64,000 bases of DNA. Origin: JBEDUK01 sp963781595 (GTDB taxonomy: Bacteria; Actinomycetota; UBA4738). The translations under genes were made by a program, and so were the position numbers. This document shows positions 24,680 to 34,510 of the stretch, one piece after another. Positions within the stretch are counted from its first letter, which is position 1. Each line of letters opens with the position of its first letter. The notes below the pieces were generated by a model. It ran no database searches. It was not told the origin of the DNA and worked only from the letters and a program-made list of their open reading frames with translations. The stretch spans positions 868,001 through 932,000 of the forward strand of contig CAWAGG010000001.1 of assembly GCA_963781595.1 (NCBI GenBank), written 5' to 3'.

Positions 24680-26878
24680 GTGGGCGTGGATCCCGGCCGG
24701 GCGGCCTCGCCCGGCTCGGATGACGTGTCGCGGGCCGTGGCCTTGCTCGCGGCCCGCCTGCCGGCACCCCTGCGGCCGCTGGCCCGGATCGCGTACAACT
24801 ATCGCTGGTCCTGGGCCGAACACGGGCCCGAGCTGTTCCGCACGATCGACCCCTACCGGTGGGAACTGGCCGGCGAGAACCCCGTCCGGCTGCTCTCCGA
24901 CGCGCCGGACCCGATCATGGACCGGGCGGCGCGCGACGACGCGCTGATCGACGGCGCGTGGCGCATGGACGCGTTGATCTCGAAGGAGCTGGCGCGGCCG
25001 CCCTCCGACGGGCTCGTCGTCGACGCCGGCCTGTCGCCCGCCCGGCCGGTCGCGTTCCTGTGCGCCGAGTTCGGCGTGCACGCGTCGCTCCCTATCTATT
25101 CGGGCGGGCTCGGAGTGCTGGCCGGCGACGTGCTGAAGGAAGCGTCCGACCGTCGGATCCCGATGGCCGGCGTCGGCTTGCTGTACCGCGAGGGCTTCCT
25201 CCACCAGCGCCTGGACTACGCGCGCTGGCAACAGGAGTTCTGGATCCCGTCGTTCCCCGAGCGGCTCCCCTGCGCGATCGTGACCGGCGACGACGACGAG
25301 CCGTTGACCGTCACCGTCGAGATCCGCGACCGCCCGATCGTCTTGCAGATCTGGCGCGTCGATGTCGGCAGGGTGCCGCTGTACCTGCTCGATGCGGAAC
25401 GGCCGGAGAACGCCCGCGTGGACCGGTGGATCACCTCGCGCCTGTACGTGAGCGACCGTCAGGTGCGACTGGCGCAGTACGTGCTGCTCGGCCTGGGGGG
25501 CATGCGGGCGCTCCGCGCGATGGGGATCGACCCGGCCGTCGTGCACCTGAACGAGGGGCACGCCGCGCTCGCGCCGCTCGAGCTGGCGCGTGAGCTCGCG
25601 GACGGCGGCGAGGCGTTCGAGCAGGCGCTCGCGGAGGCGAAGGGTCGAACGATCTTCACGACCCATACGCCGGTCCCGGCCGGCAACGAGTCCTATTCGG
25701 CGTTCGAGGTGCTCGAGGCGCTCGACGGGTTCCACGCCGGCCTTGGCATGGACGAACGGCACTTCCTCGCGCTGGGGCGCGTCCATCCGCACGACGAAGG
25801 CGAACGGTTCGGCGTCACGCCGCTGGGCCTCCGGGCCAGCCGCGCGGCGAACGGGGTGAGCCGGCTCCACGGCGACACGGCGCGGACGATGTGGCGTGGC
25901 CTCGACGGCAGCGCCGACGGCGAGGAGCCGGCCGCCGCGCCGATCGGCTCGGTGACGAACGGCGTCCACCTGCCGACGTGGATGGCGCAGGAGATGCGCG
26001 AGCTGCTCTGCCGGCACCTCGGCGAGGATTGGGAGCGTCGTGCCGGCGATCCGTCGACGTGGGCGGCCGTGACCGACATCCCGGACGAGGAGCTCTGGGC
26101 GGTACGGGGCGAGCTGCGCCGGGCCGCGATCCGGTTCGTCCGTGACCGCATGGCCCGAGACCGCCTGGCGCGCGGCGAGCCGGTCGATCAGGCGGAGGCG
26201 GCCGCGAGCGGGTTCGACCCCGAGGCACTCACGATCGGGTTCGCGCGGCGCGCCGCCGCGTACAAGCGCATCTACCTGCTGATCGCGGACCCCGAGCGGG
26301 CGTTCGCGCTGCTCGGTGGCTCGACCCCGGTCCAGCTCGCGCTGGCCGGCAAGTCGCACCCACAGGACGAGGAGGCCAAGAGCATCCTGCAGAACGTCCT
26401 TCGGTTCCATGGCGATCCCCGGGTCGGCGACCGCGTCGCGTTCGTCGAGGACTACGACATGCGGGTCGCGTCCTACCTCGTGCGCGGCTGTGACCTGTGG
26501 CTGAACCTCCCCCGCTACCCGATGGAAGCGAGCGGGACGAGCGGGATGAAGGCCGCGCTGAACGGGGGTCTCAACCTGTCGGTACTGGACGGATGGTGGG
26601 CCGAGGCCTACGACCGGCAGAACGGCTGGGCGATCGAGGCCGACCCCTCGCTGCCGACCGACGAGCAGGATCGGCGGGACGCGAGTGCCCTGTACGACCT
26701 GCTCGAGCGCGAGGTCGTGCCCCTGTGGGCGGAACGAGACGAGGCCGGCATCCCGCGGGGCTGGATCGCGCGCATGAAGCGCTCGCTGATGACGATCGGG
26801 CCTGCCTTCTGCGCCACCCGGATGATGGACGACTACGTCCGCACGATGTACCGGCAGGCGCCCGTCGGCGCGAGCTGA
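24680..26878 (+). CDS. glgP: Alpha-glucan (glycogen) phosphorylase, short actinobacterial type
   Basis: A 732-residue GT35 phosphorylase that releases glucose-1-phosphate from glycogen ends. It belongs to the shorter group starting LRPLARIAYNYRWSW with FLCAEFGVHASLPIYSGGLG, rather than the 800+ residue E. coli type. The pyridoxal-phosphate lysine lies in GTSGMKAALNGGLNLSVLDG. Other conserved parts are FTTHTPVPAGNE and SVTNGVHLPTWM. The GTG at 24680 follows an AAAGGGGGA ribosome site. A 104-base gap separates it from glgX; glgC converges on it with 9 bases between stops. Confidence 0.92.
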   Translation: MGVDPGRAASPGSDDVSRAVALLAARLPAPLRPLARIAYNYRWSWAEHGPELFRTIDPYRWELAGENPVRLLSDAPDPIMDRAARDDALIDGAWRMDALISKELARPPSDGLVVDAGLSPARPVAFLCAEFGVHASLPIYSGGLGVLAGDVLKEASDRRIPMAGVGLLYREGFLHQRLDYARWQQEFWIPSFPERLPCAIVTGDDDEPLTVTVEIRDRPIVLQIWRVDVGRVPLYLLDAERPENARVDRWITSRLYVSDRQVRLAQYVLLGLGGMRALRAMGIDPAVVHLNEGHAALAPLELARELADGGEAFEQALAEAKGRTIFTTHTPVPAGNESYSAFEVLEALDGFHAGLGMDERHFLALGRVHPHDEGERFGVTPLGLRASRAANGVSRLHGDTARTMWRGLDGSADGEEPAAAPIGSVTNGVHLPTWMAQEMRELLCRHLGEDWERRAGDPSTWAAVTDIPDEELWAVRGELRRAAIRFVRDRMARDRLARGEPVDQAEAAASGFDPEALTIGFARRAAAYKRIYLLIADPERAFALLGGSTPVQLALAGKSHPQDEEAKSILQNVLRFHGDPRVGDRVAFVEDYDMRVASYLVRGCDLWLNLPRYPMEASGTSGMKAALNGGLNLSVLDGWWAEAYDRQNGWAIEADPSLPTDEQDRRDASALYDLLEREVVPLWAERDEAGIPRGWIARMKRSLMTIGPAFCATRMMDDYVRTMYRQAPVGAS

Positions 26879-26887
26879 CGGGAACGC

Positions 26888-28120
26888 CTACTCGACCTTC
26901 TGACCCTTCCCGATCACGACGACACCGCCGGGCGACACGACGAACCGCTCGCGATCGAGGTCGAGATCCACGCCGACCCGCGCCCCCTCGGGGATCTCGA
27001 CGTTCTTGTCGACGATCGCGCGCCGGACCAGCGCGTTCGACCCGATGACGACGCCGCTCATGAGCACCGACGCCTCGACCTCTGCGCCCGGATGGAGCTC
27101 GACCCCGGGAGACAGCACGCTCCGGGCGACCCGCGCGCCGTCGACGACGACCCCGGCACTGAGGAGCGAATCGTCGACGGCCGGCGCGCCACCTCCGAGC
27201 CGCGACAGCAGGCGGGCCGGCGGCGCCGGTTCGTTCCACGTGAGGATCGGCCACTCGGCGTCGTACAGGTCGAACGCCGGCTCGGCCGAGAGCAGGTCCA
27301 TGTGCGCCTGATGGAACGCGTCGAGCGAACCGACGTCGCGCCAGTACCCGCGCTCGCGCTTGGAGACCCCCGGAACGACGTTCGCCGCGAAGTCGTAGAC
27401 GTACGCCTCGCCGGCGTCGACGAGCGCCGGGATGATGTTCCCGCCGATGTCGTGCGACGAGCTCGAGTCGGCGGCGTCGGTGACGACGGCCTCGATGAGG
27501 GTCTTCGTCGAGAACACGTAGTTGCCCATCGAGGCGAACACCTTCGTCGGATCGTCGGCGAGGCCGCCGGCGTCCTTCGGCTTCTCGCGGAAGCGGCCGA
27601 TCCGCAGCGCGTCGCTGGACGGCTCGATCACGCCGACCTGCGGGGCCTGCTCGATCGGGACCCGGATGCCGGCGACGGTGACGCCCGCGCCGGTCGCGAT
27701 GTGCTGCTGCACCATCTGGCGAGGATCCATCCGGTAGATGTGGTCGGCCCCGAAGACCAGGACGAACGCCGGCTGCTCGTCGTAGATCAGGTTCAGGCTC
27801 TGGTAGATCGCGTCCGCCGAACCCTGGAACCAGTGCGGGCCGCGCCGCATCTGCGCGGGGACCGGGGTGACGTAGTCGCCGATCAGCGATGACAGCCGCC
27901 ACGTCGTCGTGATGTGCCGGTCGAGGCTGTGGCTCTTGTACTGCGTGAGCACGACGATCCGCCGAACCCGCGCGTTCACCAGGTTCGACAGGACGAAGTC
28001 GATCAGCCGGTAGCTCCCGCCGAACGGGACCGCGGGTTTCGCGCGGTCGGCGGTGAGCGGGAGGAGACGCTTGCCCTCGCCGCCCGCGAGCACGATGCCG
28101 AACACGCGCGTTCGAGCCAT
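26888..28120 (-). CDS. glgC: Glucose-1-phosphate adenylyltransferase
   Basis: A 410-residue nucleotidyltransferase making ADP-glucose, the donor used by the GlgM-type synthase upstream in the cluster. The nucleotide loop is GIVLAGGEGKRLLPLTADRA with KPAVPFGGSYRLIDF; further family blocks are VLTQYKSHSLDRHI, FGADHIYRMD, IGRFREKP and YWRDVGSLDAF; the C-terminus is a left-handed beta-helix. ATG 28120 (MARTRVFG) is the usual family start; a GTG 21 bases earlier is possible. It is the only glycogen gene on the minus strand, divergent from the GH63 gene (92 bases between starts), so the two could share regulatory DNA. Confidence 0.95.
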   Translation of the reverse strand: MARTRVFGIVLAGGEGKRLLPLTADRAKPAVPFGGSYRLIDFVLSNLVNARVRRIVVLTQYKSHSLDRHITTTWRLSSLIGDYVTPVPAQMRRGPHWFQGSADAIYQSLNLIYDEQPAFVLVFGADHIYRMDPRQMVQQHIATGAGVTVAGIRVPIEQAPQVGVIEPSSDALRIGRFREKPKDAGGLADDPTKVFASMGNYVFSTKTLIEAVVTDAADSSSSHDIGGNIIPALVDAGEAYVYDFAANVVPGVSKRERGYWRDVGSLDAFHQAHMDLLSAEPAFDLYDAEWPILTWNEPAPPARLLSRLGGGAPAVDDSLLSAGVVVDGARVARSVLSPGVELHPGAEVEASVLMSGVVIGSNALVRRAIVDKNVEIPEGARVGVDLDLDRERFVVSPGGVVVIGKGQKVE

Positions 28121-28212
28121 GTGCGAAGGACGGTACACCACTGCGGGAACCTGGGGCCGGGCCGAGATCCGGGATGGAAGCGGGAGGCGACGCGCGCGTA
28201 CGGTATGCCGCG

Positions 28213-30891
28213 ATGCCGAACGCCGAGCAGCTCAGGATGGCCGACGCCCACCCCTGGCGGATGTGGGGCCCGTACCTGGCCGAGCGCGCCTGGGGCACGG
28301 TCCGCGAGGACTATTCGGCCGACGGTTCGGCCTGGACGTACTTCCCCCACGACCACGCGCGCTCGCGAGCGTACCGGTGGAACGAGGACGGGATGGGCGG
28401 CGTCTGCGACATCGGCCAGCGGCTGTGCCTCGCGTTCGCCTTCTGGAACGAACGCGACCCGATCCTGAAGGAACGGTTCTTCGGGCTGACGGGTCCGCAG
28501 GGGAATCACGGCGAGGACGCGAAGGAGCACTGGTGGTTCACGGACAACACGCCCTCGCATTCGTACATGGCGTGGCGCTACGCGTACCCGCAGGCGGAGT
28601 TCCCGTACCGGCGGCTGATCGACGAGAACGCGGCGCGGGGCCCTCTCGACCCGGAGTTCGAGCTGCTCGACACCGGCGTCTTCGACGACGATCGCTACTG
28701 GGACATCCTGGTCGAATACGCGAAGGCCGCGCCGCAGGACCTCTGCATCCGGGTCGAGCTACGCAACGCCGGGCCGGACGAGGCCACGCTCCACGTGCTC
28801 CCGACGTTGTGGTTCCGCAACACCTGGTCGTGGGGATACGGGGACGCCCGACCGATCCTGCGGACGCGGGATGGTGGGATCGAGGCCGAACACCCCGCGC
28901 TCGAGCGGATGATCCTGATGGGCGACGGGACGCCCTCGCCGCTGTTCTGCGAGAACGAGACGAACGCCGAGCGGCTCTTCGGCGCGCCGAACGCGACGGC
29001 GTTCCCGAAGGACGGCATCGGCGACCACGTCCTGCGCGGGACGCCGACCGTGAACCCGGACGGGACGGGGACGAAGGCCGCGATGCACCACCGCATCACG
29101 GTGCCGGCGGGCGGGACCGCGGAGATCAGGCTCCGGCTCAGCGACGGGGACCGCGACCTCGGCGCCTCGTGGGCGCACACGCTGACCGTCCGGCGTCACG
29201 AGGCGGACGAGTTCTACCGCGACCTCGCGCCGGCATGCCCGCCGGAGCAGGCGAGCGTCGTTCGGCAGGCCCTGGCCGGCATGCTCTGGAGCAAGCAGTT
29301 CTACCACTACGACGTCGAGCACTGGCTCGATGGCGACCCGGCGCAGCCCGCGCCACCCCCCGAGCGCCTGACCGGACGCAACGCGGCGTGGACGCACCTG
29401 AACAACCACGACGTCATCTCGATGCCAGACACGTGGGAGTACCCGTGGTACGCGGCCTGGGACAGCGCGTTCCACTGCATCGCGCTGGCGCGCGTCGACC
29501 CGGAGTTCGCGAAGCGCCAGCTCCTGCTGCTCTGCCGCGAGTGGTACATGCACCCGAACGGACAGCTCCCAGCGTACGAGTGGTCGTTCGGCGACGTGAA
29601 CCCGCCGGTCCAGGCCTGGGCCGCCCTGCGCGTCGCCCAGATCGACGGCTACCGGGACATGGAGTTCCTCGAGCGGATCTTCCACAAGCTCTGCCTGAAC
29701 TTCACGTGGTGGGTGAACCGCAAGGACAGCGAGGGGAACAACGTGTTCGAGGGCGGCTTCCTCGGCCTGGACAACATCGGCCCGTTCGATCGGTCCGCGA
29801 TCCGGCCGGGAGGGGTTCGGCTCGAGCAGTCCGACGGCACCGCGTGGATGGCGATGTACGCGCTGAACATGCTGGTGATGGCGCTGATCCTCGCGACGCA
29901 CGACGACACCTACGAGGACATGGCGACGAAGTTCTTCGAGCACTTCTGCTACATCGGCTCGGCGATGAACGAGCACGGGCTGTGGGACGAGGCCGACGGG
30001 TTCTACCACGACGTGCTCCACGCCCCGGGTGACGTCGCCGACGTGCCGCTGGAGGTCCGCTCCTTCGTGGGACTGATCCCGCTGGCCGCGACCACGACGC
30101 TCGCACCCGAGACGCTGGGACTGGTGCCGAACTTCGCCGAACGCCTCCACTGGTTCGTCGCGAACAAGCCGCGGTACACCGAGGTCGTGGCGCACGACGA
30201 CCTCGGGAACGACCGGATCGCTCGGTTGCTGTCGGTCGTCTCGCCGGCGCGCCTGCGACGGATCCTCGACCGTGTGCTCTCCCCCGACGAGTTCCTCTCC
30301 CCACACGGCCTGCGCGCGCTGTCGAAGTACCACGCCGAGCACCCGTTCGTCGTCCAGATGGACGGGGAGTCGTTCAGCGTCGACTACGAGCCGGGGGAGT
30401 CCGAGAGCGGGCTGTTCGGCGGGAACTCCAACTGGCGCGGGCCGATCTGGTTCCCGGCGAACTACCTGGTGATCGAGTCGCTACGGCGCTTCCATCGCTA
30501 CCTGGGCGAACGGTTCACGGTCGAACACCCCGTCGGCTCGGGCGAACATCGGACGCTCGGCGAGGTCGCCGACGATCTCTCGCGGCGCCTGATCTCGCTG
30601 TTCCTCGACGACGCCGACGGACGGCGGCCGGCATTCGGCCCGTACGAGAAGCCGCAGCGCGACCCCCGCTGGCACGAGCGTCTGCTGTTCTTCGAGTACT
30701 TCCACGGCGACACGGGGATGGGCCTCGGGGCATCGCACCAGACCGGGTGGACCGGGTTGGTCGCGGACCTGATCGTGTCGCTGGCCGAGCCGGACGCGAA
30801 CGAGCCGGCGCTGGCGAACGTGCTCGCTGCGCGGGTGGCCGGTGCACCGGATGATGGCCACGACGACCGAGACCCGCGGGCCGAACGCTGA
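28213..30891 (+). CDS. GH63-family glucosidase
   Basis: A large (892-residue) bacterial relative of the mannosyl-oligosaccharide glucosidase family GH63. Recognisable stretches are WGPYLAERAWGTVREDYS at the N-terminus, MLWSKQFYHYDVEHWL in the middle, WYAAWDSAFHCIALARVD of the (alpha/alpha)6 barrel, GLFGGNSNWRGPIWFPANYL and the C-terminal FEYFHGDTGMGLGASHQTGW. Bacterial members hydrolyse alpha-glucosides or mannosyl/glucosylglycerate. There is no signal peptide, so it acts in the cytoplasm, probably on an alpha-glucoside connected to the neighbouring glycogen metabolism. I chose ATG 28213; an ATG at 28174 is in frame but neither has a clear ribosome site. Confidence 0.85.
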   Translation: MPNAEQLRMADAHPWRMWGPYLAERAWGTVREDYSADGSAWTYFPHDHARSRAYRWNEDGMGGVCDIGQRLCLAFAFWNERDPILKERFFGLTGPQGNHGEDAKEHWWFTDNTPSHSYMAWRYAYPQAEFPYRRLIDENAARGPLDPEFELLDTGVFDDDRYWDILVEYAKAAPQDLCIRVELRNAGPDEATLHVLPTLWFRNTWSWGYGDARPILRTRDGGIEAEHPALERMILMGDGTPSPLFCENETNAERLFGAPNATAFPKDGIGDHVLRGTPTVNPDGTGTKAAMHHRITVPAGGTAEIRLRLSDGDRDLGASWAHTLTVRRHEADEFYRDLAPACPPEQASVVRQALAGMLWSKQFYHYDVEHWLDGDPAQPAPPPERLTGRNAAWTHLNNHDVISMPDTWEYPWYAAWDSAFHCIALARVDPEFAKRQLLLLCREWYMHPNGQLPAYEWSFGDVNPPVQAWAALRVAQIDGYRDMEFLERIFHKLCLNFTWWVNRKDSEGNNVFEGGFLGLDNIGPFDRSAIRPGGVRLEQSDGTAWMAMYALNMLVMALILATHDDTYEDMATKFFEHFCYIGSAMNEHGLWDEADGFYHDVLHAPGDVADVPLEVRSFVGLIPLAATTTLAPETLGLVPNFAERLHWFVANKPRYTEVVAHDDLGNDRIARLLSVVSPARLRRILDRVLSPDEFLSPHGLRALSKYHAEHPFVVQMDGESFSVDYEPGESESGLFGGNSNWRGPIWFPANYLVIESLRRFHRYLGERFTVEHPVGSGEHRTLGEVADDLSRRLISLFLDDADGRRPAFGPYEKPQRDPRWHERLLFFEYFHGDTGMGLGASHQTGWTGLVADLIVSLAEPDANEPALANVLAARVAGAPDDGHDDRDPRAER

Positions 30892-30917
30892 ACGCGGACG
30901 CCGGTAGGCTCGGCGCC

Positions 30918-31727
30918 GTGCCCGACGATGAGCCCAGCGCCCTGTACGTCCGCGAGGGCGAGACGTTCGTCCCGACCGCGTTCACCCGCGGGCCGTGGAG
31001 CGCGGACGCGCAGCACGCGGGACCACCGGCGGCGCTCGCCGGACGTGCGATAGAGGGCTTCGAACCGACCGACCGGATGCGCGTGGCGCGGTTCACCCTC
31101 GAGGTGCTCCGACCGATCCCCCTGGTGCCGCTCGCGGTGGCGGTTCGGGTCGTTCGACCCGGCAAGCTGGTGCAGCTCGTGGAGGCGACGGTTTCGGATG
31201 GGCAGAGCGAGGTCGCGCGGGCGAACGCCTGGCGCATCAGGGTCGACGAGGGCGACGGGGAGGGCGGCGGCCTGCCGGCCACGGGGACCGACGAACCGCC
31301 GCCGTTCCCTGGGCCGGACGCGTCGCCGGCGCTCCCCGTCTACGAACCCGGCTGGCGACCGAACTACTTCGACGCGATCGACTGGCGGTTCGCGCGCGGC
31401 GGGGTGTTCGAACCCGGGCCGGCGACGTGCTGGATGCGGATGCGCCTCCCGCTGGTCGAGGGCGAGACGCCGTCGCCGCTCGTGCGGGTCCTGGTAGCGG
31501 CCGACTCGGGCAACGGGGTCAGCGCCACCCTTGCGTTCGATCGGTTCCTGTTCATCAACGTCGACCTCTCGGTCCACCTGGCGCGCGGGCCCGCGGGCGA
31601 GTGGGTCTGCCTCGACGCCGTGACCCGGACGGTGCGCGACGGGGTCGGGTTCGCCGAGGCCGAGCTGTGGGACGAACATGGCCGGATCGGCGCCAGCGCG
31701 CAGAGCCTGCTGGTCGCGCGCCGGTAG
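30918..31727 (+). CDS. Thioesterase-family protein (TesB-like double hotdog)
   Basis: A 269-residue protein with two hotdog-fold halves. The N-terminal half has WSADAQHAGPPAALAGRAIE, the hotdog central helix region with a conserved HxGPPAAL, and the second half ends DAVTRTVRDGVGFAEAELWD, which fits the C-terminal hotdog of acyl-CoA thioesterase TesB relatives. It would hydrolyse an acyl-CoA. It starts with GTG 26 bases after the GH63 stop; no fatty-acid pathway genes are adjacent, so the substrate is unknown. Confidence 0.8.
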   Translation: MPDDEPSALYVREGETFVPTAFTRGPWSADAQHAGPPAALAGRAIEGFEPTDRMRVARFTLEVLRPIPLVPLAVAVRVVRPGKLVQLVEATVSDGQSEVARANAWRIRVDEGDGEGGGLPATGTDEPPPFPGPDASPALPVYEPGWRPNYFDAIDWRFARGGVFEPGPATCWMRMRLPLVEGETPSPLVRVLVAADSGNGVSATLAFDRFLFINVDLSVHLARGPAGEWVCLDAVTRTVRDGVGFAEAELWDEHGRIGASAQSLLVARR

Positions 31728-31867
31728 CTCGGACGCCGCACCCGGCCGCTCCGACGGGAACGGAACCGTCGGATACGTTGTTCGAGTGGGTAACGGGACG
31801 ACGTCGGTGGGAGACCACCTGGCGTACGCTGCCCGGAACCGCTCTCACCCGAAGGAGGACGCCAGCC

Positions 31868-32524
31868 GTGATGTTCTTCTCCAAGCACAAGACCGAGATG
31901 CCGTCGCCGGAGGACGCGCTCGCCGGCCGGGCGACGGCGATGCCCGTGCCCGACGCGCACTTCGTCAACGGGCGCCCGATCCACCCGCCGTTCCCCGAGG
32001 GCCTGCAGCAGGCGGTCTTCGGCATGGGCTGCTTCTGGGGCGCCGAGCGCGTGTTCTGGCGGACCCCCGGCGTGTGGACCACCGCCGTCGGCTACGCGGG
32101 CGGGTACACGCCGAACCCGACGTACGAGGAGGTCTGCAGCGCGCGGACCGGCCACACCGAGGCCGTCCTGGTGGTGTTCGACCCGAACCTCATCTCCTAC
32201 GAGGAGCTGCTCAAGGTGTTCTGGGAGAACCACGACCCGACCCAGGGGATGCGCCAGGGCAACGACGTCGGCACGCAGTACCGCTCGGCGATCTACACGT
32301 TCGACGAGTCCCAGCGGAAGTCCGCGGAGGCGTCCCGTGACGCGTTCCAGGACGAACTCCGGGCGTCGGGCTACGGCGACATCACTACGGAGATCGCGGA
32401 TGCCGGGCCCTTCTACTACGCGGAGGATTACCACCAGCAGTACCTGGGGAAGAACCCGAACGGCTACTGCGGCCTGGGTGGGACGGGCGTGTCGTGCCCC
32501 GTGGGGATCGCGACGGCCGACTGA
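31868..32524 (+). CDS. msrA: Peptide-methionine (S)-S-oxide reductase
   Basis: A 218-residue MsrA that reduces methionine S-sulfoxide in proteins. The catalytic cysteine is in FGMGCFWGAERVFW and the resolving cysteines are in the C-terminal YCGLGGTGVSCPVG. Other conserved parts are VGYAGGYTPNPTYEEVC, TGHTEAVLVVFDP and HDPTQGMRQGNDVGTQYRS. The GTG at 31868 is 9 bases after an AAGGAGG ribosome site; the following ATG at 31871 is the alternative. It is alone on its strand, converging on the SDR gene. Confidence 0.96.
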   Translation: MMFFSKHKTEMPSPEDALAGRATAMPVPDAHFVNGRPIHPPFPEGLQQAVFGMGCFWGAERVFWRTPGVWTTAVGYAGGYTPNPTYEEVCSARTGHTEAVLVVFDPNLISYEELLKVFWENHDPTQGMRQGNDVGTQYRSAIYTFDESQRKSAEASRDAFQDELRASGYGDITTEIADAGPFYYAEDYHQQYLGKNPNGYCGLGGTGVSCPVGIATAD

Positions 32525-32536
32525 CCGGCGTCCCGG

Positions 32537-33304
32537 TCAGCGGGGAGGCATCCGGATCGCGCCGTCGAGCCGGATCGTCTCGCCGTTAAGCATCCGGTTC
32601 TCGACGACGTGCCGAACGAGCGCCGCGAACTCGGAGGGATCGCCGAGCCGGTTCGGGTAGATCGTCTGGTCCAGGAGATGCTGGCGCGCCGGCTCGGGGA
32701 GCATCGCCATCATCGGCGTCTCGAAGATCCCCGGGGCGATCGTGACGACCCGGATGCCCGAGCGCCCGAGCTCGCGCGCGATCGGCAGGGTGAGCGCCGC
32801 GACGCCGCCCTTCGACGCCGCGTAGGCCGCCTGCCCGACCTGCCCGTCGAACGCCGCGATCGAGGCCGTGTTCACGATCACGCCCCGCTCGCCGGCGTCG
32901 TCGGGCTCGTTCTGCGCCATCGCCGCGGCCGCGAGCCGGATCACGTTGAACGTCCCGATGAGGTTCACGCGGATCACCCACTCGAAATGGTCGAGCGGAT
33001 GGGACTCCCCACGCGACAGGATCTTCTGCGCGATCGCGACGCCCGCGCAGTTCACCACACCGTGCAGCGAGCCGAACGCCCCGACCGCCGCGGCGATCGC
33101 GTCCCTGGTGCTGACCTCGTCGGTGACGTCCGTGTGGGCGAACCGGGCGGCGCCGCCGAGGTCCGTCGCGACCTGCTGGCCCTTGTCGTCCTGGACGTCG
33201 GCGATCAGGACGCGGGCGCCCGCGTCGGCGAGTCCGCGGGCGGTCGCCTCGCCGAGGCCCGAACCGCCGCCGGTGACCAGGAAGGCTCTGCCGGAGATGT
33301 CCAC
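32537..33304 (-). CDS. Short-chain dehydrogenase/reductase (3-hydroxyacyl-CoA dehydrogenase type II-like)
   Basis: A 255-residue classical SDR. The cofactor loop is VTGGGSGLGEATARGLADAG followed by an acidic ADVQDDKG (NAD-type preference), the structural NCAGVA motif, and the catalytic Ser-Tyr-Lys in VNTASIAAF and AAYAASKGG. The insert HPLDHFEWVIRVNLIGTFNV and the C-terminal FETPMMAMLPE match type II 3-hydroxyacyl-CoA dehydrogenases. The GTG at 33304 gives the normal 5-residue lead; an ATG at 33334 would add 10 residues. It converges on msrA. Confidence 0.88.
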   Translation of the reverse strand: MDISGRAFLVTGGGSGLGEATARGLADAGARVLIADVQDDKGQQVATDLGGAARFAHTDVTDEVSTRDAIAAAVGAFGSLHGVVNCAGVAIAQKILSRGESHPLDHFEWVIRVNLIGTFNVIRLAAAAMAQNEPDDAGERGVIVNTASIAAFDGQVGQAAYAASKGGVAALTLPIARELGRSGIRVVTIAPGIFETPMMAMLPEPARQHLLDQTIYPNRLGDPSEFAALVRHVVENRMLNGETIRLDGAIRMPPR

Positions 33305-33433
33305 CGGCCGGGGATGATACGGCGTCGGGGGCATCTTCCATACCGCCATCCCGCCTCGGCCCGTCGAGGCTTCAGCCTGAACGACCATCCGGCCGATGGT
33401 TGAACGAGGGCTTCGGCACGGGGAGGCGGAAGC

Positions 33434-34504
33434 ATGCGGTTCTCGAGGCATCCAGCGGAACTGGCCGCAACGGTCGTCCTTCTCACGGTGCTCGCGCTCG
33501 GGCCCGCTTCGGGCGCGAGCGGATCGCGGACGGCGGGCTCGCCGCCGGGGCTGCACGTCGCCGGGAAGCGCATCGTCGACGGCCAGGGCACGACGTTGCA
33601 GCTCAACGGCGTCGATCGGTCCGGCACCGAGTACGCCTGCATCCAGGGCTGGGGCATCTTCGACGGACCCTCCGACGCGACGAGCGTCGCGGCGATGGCG
33701 ACCTGGCACGTCCACATCGTGCGGGTGCCACTGAACGAGGACTGCTGGCTCGGGATCAACGGCGTGAAGCCCCAGTACGGCGGCGCGAACTACCGGAACG
33801 CGATCGCCGGATACGTCGAGACGCTCGAGGCCGCCGGCATGAACGTGATCCTCGAGCTGCACTGGAACGCGCCCGGGACGCAGCCGGCGAACGGGCAGCA
33901 GAAGATGCCCGACGCGGACCATTCGCCGGCGTTCTGGAGCTCGGTCGCCACGCGGTTCGGCAGCGACCAGGCGGTCGTGTTCGACCTGTACAACGAACCC
34001 CACGACGTGTCGTGGACGTGCTGGCGCGACGGGTGCACGGTCGACGGCTGGCAGGCGGCCGGGATGCAGTCGCTCGTCGACGCGGTCCGCGCGACGGGCG
34101 CGACGAACGTCCTGATGATCGGCGGCCTCGGATGGTCAGGTGACCTTACGGGTTGGAAGAAGTTCCGGCCGAAGGATCCACTCCACCAGCTGGTGGCGTC
34201 GTGGCACGTCTACGACTTCGGATGGTGCGGGACGGACCCGACGTGCTGGGCCGCGAACATCAAAGGTGTGGGGAAGACGGCGCCGGTGCTGCTCGGGGAG
34301 TTCGGCGAATCCGACTGCGCCCACGGGTTCGTCGACCCGTTCATGAAGTGGCTCGACCACCGGAGGATCGGATACGTCGCCTGGACCTGGGACGTATGGG
34401 ACTGCGGCAGCGGCCCGGCCCTGATCACGGATTACTCGGGGACGCCCACCGGCTACGGCGTCGGGGTCCGCGACCACTTCGTGAAGCGGTTCGCCGCGCC
34501 CTGA
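33434..34504 (+). CDS. Secreted glycoside hydrolase family 5 (endoglucanase-like)
   Basis: A 356-residue exported hydrolase. A signal peptide (LAATVVLLTVLALGPASGAS) is followed by a GH5 (beta/alpha)8 domain: LQLNGVDRSGTEYAC, VHIVRVPLNEDCWLG, VILELHWNAPG, the acid/base glutamate in FDLYNEPHD and the nucleophile glutamate in PVLLGEFGESDC. It would cleave beta-1,4-glucan or a related beta-glycan outside the cell. Several cysteines (YAC, DCW, TCW, GCT, WCG, TCW, SDC, WDC) suggest disulfides. The ATG follows GGGGAGGCGG. No carbohydrate-binding module is present. Confidence 0.92.
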   Translation: MRFSRHPAELAATVVLLTVLALGPASGASGSRTAGSPPGLHVAGKRIVDGQGTTLQLNGVDRSGTEYACIQGWGIFDGPSDATSVAAMATWHVHIVRVPLNEDCWLGINGVKPQYGGANYRNAIAGYVETLEAAGMNVILELHWNAPGTQPANGQQKMPDADHSPAFWSSVATRFGSDQAVVFDLYNEPHDVSWTCWRDGCTVDGWQAAGMQSLVDAVRATGATNVLMIGGLGWSGDLTGWKKFRPKDPLHQLVASWHVYDFGWCGTDPTCWAANIKGVGKTAPVLLGEFGESDCAHGFVDPFMKWLDHRRIGYVAWTWDVWDCGSGPALITDYSGTPTGYGVGVRDHFVKRFAAP

Positions 34505-34510
34505 CGTCCG

